Below, one piece after another: positions 58,693-64,000 of a stretch of DNA of 64,000 nt; within the stretch, counting starts at the first letter, position 1; the number at the start of each line of letters is the position of its first letter. The DNA is from Verrucomicrobiaceae bacterium (lineage in GTDB: Bacteria > Verrucomicrobiota > Verrucomicrobiia > Verrucomicrobiales > Verrucomicrobiaceae), in contig JABTUN010000002.1 in NCBI GenBank assembly GCA_015075365.1, positions 310,001 through 374,000 of the forward strand, written 5' to 3'. Position numbers and translations under genes: made by a program. The notes below the pieces were generated by a model. The model made no database searches. It was given only the letters and a program-made list of their open reading frames with translations, and had not been told where the DNA came from.

Positions 58693-60042
58693 TTATGACG
58701 CAGGCTTGGTCGTGGTGGGCGCAGGAGGCACCGGGGGCGGCGGGGTGCCGGTCGGGGCACCCGGCGTGGCAGGCGGTGGAGGCACCGGCAACAGCGCCGG
58801 CTTTTCCGTCTGTGGCAACGACGGCAGGAGAGAACCTGGCGTTGGTGCCGTGCCGCCGCCGGGTTGGAGGGGCAGCGCTGGCTCCGTGAGCGGAATCGGC
58901 ATGAACGCATCGTTGCCGGAGCGCATCTGAGGCTTTTGTCCCAGACGGGCTAGCTCCGGGGCCAGTGGGCCGACATAGTCAGGCCGGGATTTCAGATCGC
59001 GGGAGGCCAGTTTGGTGAAATCCTGATCTGGAAGCCCGCGGCGGGACTCGGACACGCCCTCAGGGTCCTCAGCCGCCAGCTCGGCAAGCAACTGGCGTGC
59101 CTCCGCAGACACCTCCGGGGAGCCAAACTTCAGCGCTTCGTTCAAGTACATCGCCGCAGCCTTCGTTTTCCCGGTTCGTTTGTAAAACTTCGCAATCGAA
59201 AGAGACTGGTTGGCCTCGGCTGTGTTCACCTGGCGGAGGATTTGCTCCACCTCCTGCTTGCGCTCGCCGGTCGGGTTGGCGGTCATGTAAGTGCGCAGCG
59301 CATCGCGGGTCGTGGTGAGGTTTGAAGCATCCTCGCTGCGCTGGGCGGCCACATTGCTGATGGAGGCGATGCGGAACTGCGCCTCGGACGCCTGCGAAGT
59401 GCCCGGGTAGTTGTCCACTACCTTCTGGTAAGCGACGATGGCCTTGTCCTTTTCGCGTAGGTCCTGATGAATCTCCGCGATGCTGAACTGTGAGAGAGCG
59501 GCATATTTTCCAAAGGGGGCGTTGGTGATGATTTTCTCGTAGAATGCCAGAATGTCGCTGGAGTTCATCTTCATGGGCACCAGCAGAAGCGTGCGCTGCT
59601 TTTTGCCGCCCTTTGCCTCCTCGGCGATCTCAAACTGCCGCTCCACTGCATCAGCAAAGCGGGCGCTCTGGCGATAATTGTCGATGAACTCCTGGAACGC
59701 GTTGAAGGCGTCCTCCAGGTCGTTCTCAGTGTGCCTGATGATGTAGGCGTTCTGATAGGCGGCCTCCGCCGCGCTGCTGGTGAAGGGATACTGTTTGACG
59801 ATCTGCCTGTAGATACCCTGGGCCCGCCCGGTCTTGCCCGCCTGCTGGGCCTGGCCTGCCTGCGCCAGCAGTGCAGCCGCAGCCTGTTCCTGGGCGGCAC
59901 GTTGATCCGCCATAGGGGCCTCCTTATCCTTTTTGCCAAAAATGAAATCGAGCAACGCCAACGCGGGTGTCTGCGTGCTCAGCAGGGTCGCGCTGGTGAC
60001 CAATGCCACCACGGGCAGTCGAGATAAACGAGAGGCTTTCAT
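58693..60042 (-). CDS. Secreted TPR protein with Pro-rich tail
   Basis: About 449 residues from ATG 60042, with a signal peptide (LPVVALVTSATLLSTQTPALA). Several TPR/BamD-like helical pairs follow (GRAQGIYRQIVKQYPFTSSA, LEDAFNAFQEFIDNYRQSAR, DKAIVAYQKVVDNYPGTSQA), and the last 90 residues are Pro/Gly/Thr-rich (VPPPPATPGAPTGTPPPPVP). It looks like a BamD or YbgF/CpoB-type periplasmic scaffold. Its position before lptE suggests an outer-membrane assembly role. Confidence 0.75.
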   Translation of the reverse strand: MKASRLSRLPVVALVTSATLLSTQTPALALLDFIFGKKDKEAPMADQRAAQEQAAAALLAQAGQAQQAGKTGRAQGIYRQIVKQYPFTSSAAEAAYQNAYIIRHTENDLEDAFNAFQEFIDNYRQSARFADAVERQFEIAEEAKGGKKQRTLLLVPMKMNSSDILAFYEKIITNAPFGKYAALSQFSIAEIHQDLREKDKAIVAYQKVVDNYPGTSQASEAQFRIASISNVAAQRSEDASNLTTTRDALRTYMTANPTGERKQEVEQILRQVNTAEANQSLSIAKFYKRTGKTKAAAMYLNEALKFGSPEVSAEARQLLAELAAEDPEGVSESRRGLPDQDFTKLASRDLKSRPDYVGPLAPELARLGQKPQMRSGNDAFMPIPLTEPALPLQPGGGTAPTPGSLLPSLPQTEKPALLPVPPPPATPGAPTGTPPPPVPPAPTTTKPAS

Positions 60043-60178
60043 GAGCATGGATGCTAAGGGCAGGTTAAGCATGCGTCAAGACCGGCAAACGCTCCGAAAC
60101 CAGACTCAAATCAATCGAACCCCTTCTGGATTTGGAGCGAAATTCACTTCAAAGGAGGATCGTTCACCCCACGAAGCC

Positions 60179-60433
60179 ATGCCCGCCGACTTTTCCCTCC
60201 TGCGCACCCTCCTCCAGCAGCGCCTCGCCATCATTGCCGACCACGCCTTCCGTGACCGGGATTCAGGCGCGCATCTCCAGGCGCTCCAAACAGTCTCCGA
60301 GCAAATCGCGGCCGAACATCAGCGCCTGCGCGGGCTGCTGCCGCCGCGGCTCAATCATTTTCTGACGCAGGCGAGCTTCACCAAAGCCCTTGAGTATCTC
60401 GAATCCATGCCGGCTGACGCTGGCAGCGCATAA
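60179..60433 (+). CDS. Small hypothetical protein
   Basis: An 84-residue, highly helical, Leu/Ala-rich cytoplasmic protein (LRTLLQQRLAIIADHAFRDR, LQTVSEQIAAEHQRLRG). No family recognised. GGAGG lies 21 nt upstream of the ATG, further than usual. It is flanked by two minus-strand genes; the reading frame and composition look coding, but support is modest. Confidence 0.5.
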   Translation: MPADFSLLRTLLQQRLAIIADHAFRDRDSGAHLQALQTVSEQIAAEHQRLRGLLPPRLNHFLTQASFTKALEYLESMPADAGSA

Positions 60434-60463
60434 AACCAGGTGGCTGCGGCCGCCGCACGCCCC

Positions 60464-61075
60464 TTATCGGGACAGGCCGCCAATGCGATGCATCACCTCG
60501 TCAGCCAGGGCTTGGTAGAGGTCTTTCCCCGTCTTGCCGAAGCTTGGGAGATCAGGCTGCCACAAATCGCCCACCACAAGGGTCACATCCGCCTTCTGAG
60601 GGAACCGGCAGCCACGCGGAAAGCAGTCATAAGTGCCGAAAATACGCACGGGGAGCACGGGCACTTGGGATTTGGCGATAAAAAGCCCCACCCCTGCTTC
60701 GGCAGATTGGAGCTGGCCGTCCGGACTGCGGGTGCCTTCCGGGAAAATGAGCACTTTCTTCCCTTCCTTCAGCAGCCGGATGGTCTGCTTGAGGGCGGAC
60801 GCGTCCGGTTTGTCCCGGTCAATCGGGATGGCCTGCCACCGGCGCAGCACCCACCCTGCCAGCGGATGATCGAAAAGCGTCTTCCGCGCGAAATAGTGGA
60901 TTGCCTCCTCGAACGCTTGCCCCACGAAGGGCGGGTCCAGAAAACTCACATGATTGCACGCGATCAACGCAGGGCCGTCAAAGCGCAGCTTCTCCGCGCC
61001 AATGACGCGGAAATCCGTGAATCCACGTGCCACCTCGCGGAACAAGCGGCGGCCAATCCTGTAAACAATGTCCAT
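60464..61075 (-). CDS. plsC: 1-acyl-sn-glycerol-3-phosphate acyltransferase
   Basis: A 203-residue PlsC that makes phosphatidic acid. Catalytic NHVSFLD (His42, Asp47) and FPEGTRS are present, with IPIDRDKPDASALKQ between. An N-terminal amphipathic helix anchors it to the membrane. It completes the plsY-gpsA pathway encoded 55 kb away. Start ATG 61075. Confidence 0.92.
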   Translation of the reverse strand: MDIVYRIGRRLFREVARGFTDFRVIGAEKLRFDGPALIACNHVSFLDPPFVGQAFEEAIHYFARKTLFDHPLAGWVLRRWQAIPIDRDKPDASALKQTIRLLKEGKKVLIFPEGTRSPDGQLQSAEAGVGLFIAKSQVPVLPVRIFGTYDCFPRGCRFPQKADVTLVVGDLWQPDLPSFGKTGKDLYQALADEVMHRIGGLSR

Positions 61076-61282
61076 TCGGGAAAAAAGTCCCGGAGGCTAG
61101 CGGAGGTCGTCTCAAAACTCAAACAAGGACTGAATCACCTGTGCCACCACCCGGAAGAGGCCGGTTTCAAGAGCGCCCACGAATCACACGTCCTCAGGAA
61201 TGGGGCTGGACAACTCACGCCAAAAAAGCCACAATCGGGGTGCAAAATACTTCCCGCGGCACGTTATACCCCAGGTAGTCCC

Positions 61283-63679
61283 ATGATTTACAAAACCACC
61301 TCCTCCTTCGCGGCGGCCCTCGCTGCGATCGCTCTGCTCGCTCCCCAGTCGAAAGCGGCCGAAGAAACCAACTACGGCCAGATCGCCATGCATGTGGCCT
61401 ACATGCTGCAGAACCATCACTACTCGCACCGCGATTTTGATGACGCGATGTCGAAGGACATGCTGGCCAACTTCCTCGACCTGCTCGATTTCGGCCACAA
61501 ATACTTCACTCAGGCGGATGTGGACGGGTTCAAGGAGAAGTATGACTCCACCCTCGACGACCATGTGCTGATGCGGAACATCAGCCCGGCTCTCGAAATC
61601 TACGATGTATATAAAAAGCGGGTCGAGGAGCGTGTTGAGTTCGTCAAAAAGGCGCTCAAGACCCACAAGTTCACCTTTGACTCCAGCCGCACCGTTCAGA
61701 TCAAGCGTGACAAGGAGCCCTGGCCCAAGGACAAGACCGAGCAGGACAAGCTCTGGCTCGACATCATCGAGGAAAACCTCCTCCAGGAGCGCATCGCCGA
61801 AGAGGCCCGCATCCGTGAAGAGAAAAAGAAGGCCGAAAAAGCCGCGGAGAAAAAAGCGAACCCGGATTCCGCCGCTGTGAAACAGCAGCCCGCTCCCAAG
61901 ACGGACGGCAAGGTGGAGATTGAGGCTCCGTCGGCAGGCACCCCGAAAGTCGCCGCCAAAGACACCAAGGATGAGAAAGACATGACGCCGGAGGAGCGCG
62001 TCGCCAAGGACTACGACCGCTTGCTGGAGATCACCAATGAGAATGAGCAGGACGACATCGTAAACTATTTCCTGTCCTCCCTGGCCACCGCCTACGACCC
62101 GCACACCGAGTACATGAACGTGGACGAGCGCGACAGCTTCAACCAGCATATGACGCACAAGCTCGTCGGCATCGGTGCCTTGCTCGCCACCAAGGACGAA
62201 ACGGCGGAGATCCAGGGCATCGTGGTTGGCGGTCCTGCCGACAAGGAGGGTTCCCTCAAACTCAACGACCGCATCATCGCCGTCGCGCAGGGGGACGAGG
62301 AGTTCGTCGATGTGAAGTATCTCAAACTCCAGAAAATCGTGAGCATGATCCGTGGGGAAAAAGGCACCGTGGCCCGTCTCAAAGTCATCCCCGCTGACGA
62401 TCCCGGTCGCACCGTCATCATTTCCATCACCCGCGACGAAGTTCCCCTGAAGGAAAAGCTCGCCAATGCGGAACTGCTCGTCACCCCGGAGGAGAACGGC
62501 AAGCGCCAGAAGATCGGCTGGATCAATCTCTCCAACTTCTACGGCGACATGGAGCGCGGTGAGGTCAGCGCCAGCGCCGATGTCGAGCGCCTGCTGCGCC
62601 GCCTGATCAAGGAAAACATCGACGGCCTCGTCTTCGACCTGCGCGATAACGGAGGTGGCTCCCTCGACGAGGCGATCAAGCTTACCGGCTTGTTTGTGCC
62701 CACTGGTCCCGTCGTCCAGGCCAAGGACTGGCGCGGTTCCATCTCCTGGAAGGACTGTGAGGAGCCGAAAGCATTGTATGAGGGTCCCATGATCGTCCTC
62801 ACCAACAAGGCCAGCGCCTCCGCCTCTGAAATTCTCGCTGCCGCGCTCCAGGATTACCGGCGCGCCCTCGTCGTCGGGGACAAATCAACCTTTGGCAAGG
62901 GTACTGTGCAGACCATCCTCGATGTGGCCCGCTACATGCCGTTCTTCAGCAAAAAAGACCGTGCCGGCTCTCTCAAAGTGACGATCCAGAAGTTCTACCG
63001 CATTGCCGGAGGCTCCACGCAGCTCAAGGGGGTCGTCCCTGACATCATCCTTCCCTCCCGCTACGATGTGCTCGACATTGGCGAGGACGCCGCCAAAAAC
63101 CCCCTGCCCTACGACACCATCCCCTCGCGCAAATTCAGCCTCATGCGCCCCGATCCCTTCCCGCTCGACGAACTACGCGCCCGAGTGAAGAGCCGCATCG
63201 ACGCCAATCCCGAGTTCCAGCTCATCGTAGAGGACTCGAAACGCCTGAAGGAGCGAATCGACAAAAACACCCTCTCCCTCAACCTCGCGGAGCGTGAAAA
63301 AGAACGCCTCGAAGCCGAGGCGCGGCGGGACAAGGTCAACGAGGATCGCGCCAGGCGCGCCAAGGAGGTCACCGAGCGCGTCAAGGACAACGGCTTCCAA
63401 GTTTACCGCCTCACCCTCGACAATGTCGATCAGGACAAGCTCGTGCTCGAGTCTGATTTCACCAAAGAGCAGAACACCGGCATGCGCACCGCCAAGAAGG
63501 ACGATGAGGATGAGGAAAGCATGACCGACGGCTCCAAATTTCCTTATGGTATCGAGCCGATGAAATTGGAGGCCGCGCACATCATGCGTGATCTGATCGA
63601 TCTCGAACGCCGCCCCACCACTGCTGACAAAGGTGCCGCTGCCAAGCCCCCCGCCGCCCCGAAGCCCCAGGCACAGTGA
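61283..63679 (+). CDS. prc: Carboxy-terminal processing protease (Prc/Tsp type)
   Basis: A 798-residue periplasmic protease with signal peptide MIYKTTSSFAAALAAIALLAPQSKA. It has a long helical N-terminal region with an Ala/Lys-rich insert (residues about 180-245), a PDZ domain (GIGALLATKDETAEIQGIVVGGPADKEG, in parts), and the S41 catalytic core. The nucleophile is in NKASASASEILAAAL (Ser511-515) and the base is Lys539 in STFGKGTVQ. A C-terminal Tsp-type domain with a Lys/Glu coiled coil follows. It trims misfolded or tagged envelope proteins. The open frame extends 281 codons upstream over plsC and is ignored; ATG 61283 begins the signal peptide. Confidence 0.94.
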   Translation: MIYKTTSSFAAALAAIALLAPQSKAAEETNYGQIAMHVAYMLQNHHYSHRDFDDAMSKDMLANFLDLLDFGHKYFTQADVDGFKEKYDSTLDDHVLMRNISPALEIYDVYKKRVEERVEFVKKALKTHKFTFDSSRTVQIKRDKEPWPKDKTEQDKLWLDIIEENLLQERIAEEARIREEKKKAEKAAEKKANPDSAAVKQQPAPKTDGKVEIEAPSAGTPKVAAKDTKDEKDMTPEERVAKDYDRLLEITNENEQDDIVNYFLSSLATAYDPHTEYMNVDERDSFNQHMTHKLVGIGALLATKDETAEIQGIVVGGPADKEGSLKLNDRIIAVAQGDEEFVDVKYLKLQKIVSMIRGEKGTVARLKVIPADDPGRTVIISITRDEVPLKEKLANAELLVTPEENGKRQKIGWINLSNFYGDMERGEVSASADVERLLRRLIKENIDGLVFDLRDNGGGSLDEAIKLTGLFVPTGPVVQAKDWRGSISWKDCEEPKALYEGPMIVLTNKASASASEILAAALQDYRRALVVGDKSTFGKGTVQTILDVARYMPFFSKKDRAGSLKVTIQKFYRIAGGSTQLKGVVPDIILPSRYDVLDIGEDAAKNPLPYDTIPSRKFSLMRPDPFPLDELRARVKSRIDANPEFQLIVEDSKRLKERIDKNTLSLNLAEREKERLEAEARRDKVNEDRARRAKEVTERVKDNGFQVYRLTLDNVDQDKLVLESDFTKEQNTGMRTAKKDDEDEESMTDGSKFPYGIEPMKLEAAHIMRDLIDLERRPTTADKGAAAKPPAAPKPQAQ

Positions 63680-63710
63680 TCGCAGTTGGAATTGAATGGG
63701 ACATCCAACA

Positions 63711-63739
63711 GGCACGAGAGATCCTGCCATCGTCGTGCC
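63711..63739 (+). terminator. Possible terminator hairpin after prc
   Basis: GGCACGA (63711-63717) pairs with TCGTGCC (63733-63739), a 7-bp stem with a 15-nt loop, followed by a T-rich stretch (CTTTTAGTTTTTAT). Weak but suitably placed. Confidence 0.4.
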
Positions 63740-63777
63740 TTTCGGCTTTGTGATCTTTTAGTTTTTATCTTTCCAGC

Positions 63778-64000
63778 ATGACCGTCGGCATCATCACCGT
63801 CTCCGATCGCGCTTCGGAGGGCGTCTATGACGATCTTGGCGGACCCGCATTGAAAAAAGCGGCCGAAGGACATGGCTGGAGCGTGATTGCCGAGGCCATC
63901 GTCCCTGATGATCTCACGCGCATTCAGGAAACCATCCGTTCCTTCAGCTCGCAGGGCTGCGGACTCATTCTGACGACCGGCGGCACCGGCATCGCCGAGC
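63778..64000 (+). CDS. MogA/MoaB-like molybdopterin adenylyltransferase, 3' end outside window
   Basis: The first 74 residues of a MoCF-biosynthesis domain protein: MTVGIITVSDRASEGVYDDLGG and LILTTGGTGIAE, the substrate-binding GGTG motif of MogA/MoaB. It adenylates molybdopterin before molybdenum insertion. The frame continues past the right edge. Confidence 0.9.
   Translation, partial: MTVGIITVSDRASEGVYDDLGGPALKKAAEGHGWSVIAEAIVPDDLTRIQETIRSFSSQGCGLILTTGGTGIAE

Noticed and set aside
60440..61282. Upstream extension of the prc frame by 281 codons.
   Set aside because: The extension is antisense to plsC and would bury the signal peptide that begins at 61283.

Overview
The window looks like chromosomal DNA of a PVC-superphylum bacterium, most likely a Verrucomicrobium/Prosthecobacter-type verrucomicrobial species (inference from gene content; no rRNA or tRNA gene was seen). 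The evidence is high G+C, many secreted planctomycete/verrucomicrobial-type families (DUF1549/DUF1553, DUF1501, DUF1552, the DUF1587-1592 cytochrome family, DUF1080, sulfatases), PEP-CTERM proteins, an FHA/Ser-Thr kinase with a DWG motif, and short interspersed palindromes.

Layout. 1-6.4 kb: the end of a DUF1549/DUF1553 gene, then housekeeping genes (enoyl reductase-like MDR, scpA, comM, gpsA, plsY). 6.5-18.6 kb: a minus-strand block of secreted or catabolic enzymes (polysaccharide lyase, a double beta-lactamase-fold protein, SGNH hydrolase, YlbF-like protein, HpcH aldolase, APH-type kinase, BASS transporter, large sialidase-like protein). 18.7-23.5 kb: an FHA-kinase-LRR receptor gene flanked by two sialidase-like genes that share a duplicated 108-residue domain. 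23.7-31.9 kb: an ECF sigma / FecR / cytochrome / DUF1552 / esterase operon joined by start-stop overlaps or a hairpin, with palindromic repeats inside coding sequence. 31.9-40.0 kb: an accessory island with an antitoxin-like remnant, a winged-helix regulator, a 42-bp minisatellite and a large SIR2-domain gene. 40.1-49.1 kb: gnd, a membrane protein, a sulfatase, the DUF1501 and DUF1549/1553 pair, and a PEP-CTERM protein. 49.4-57.3 kb: a second PEP-CTERM protein, then a probable sugar/sulfonate operon (DUF1080, SsuD-like monooxygenase, Gfo/Idh/MocA oxidoreductase and downstream genes) divergent from a ROK regulator. 57.3-64 kb: envelope genes (rsmI, lptE-like, a TPR protein, plsC), a Prc-type protease and the start of a MogA/MoaB gene.

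The most notable feature is at 33424-40045. A roughly 1,211-residue SIR2-domain protein, of a type associated with anti-phage NAD depletion, is split by two almost identical 1,489-bp IS3-family elements in opposite orientations. Each has its own 4-bp target duplication (CATT and GCTT). Removing both elements with one copy of each duplication restores one uninterrupted frame, so the gene was disrupted twice independently by recent transposition.

A second theme is repeats used as coding sequence. Tetraloop palindromes (stem, 4-nt loop, stem) with covarying stems occur in several genes, and a 27-bp inverted repeat supplies both the start-codon loop and part of the signal peptide of the DUF1592-type cytochrome protein.
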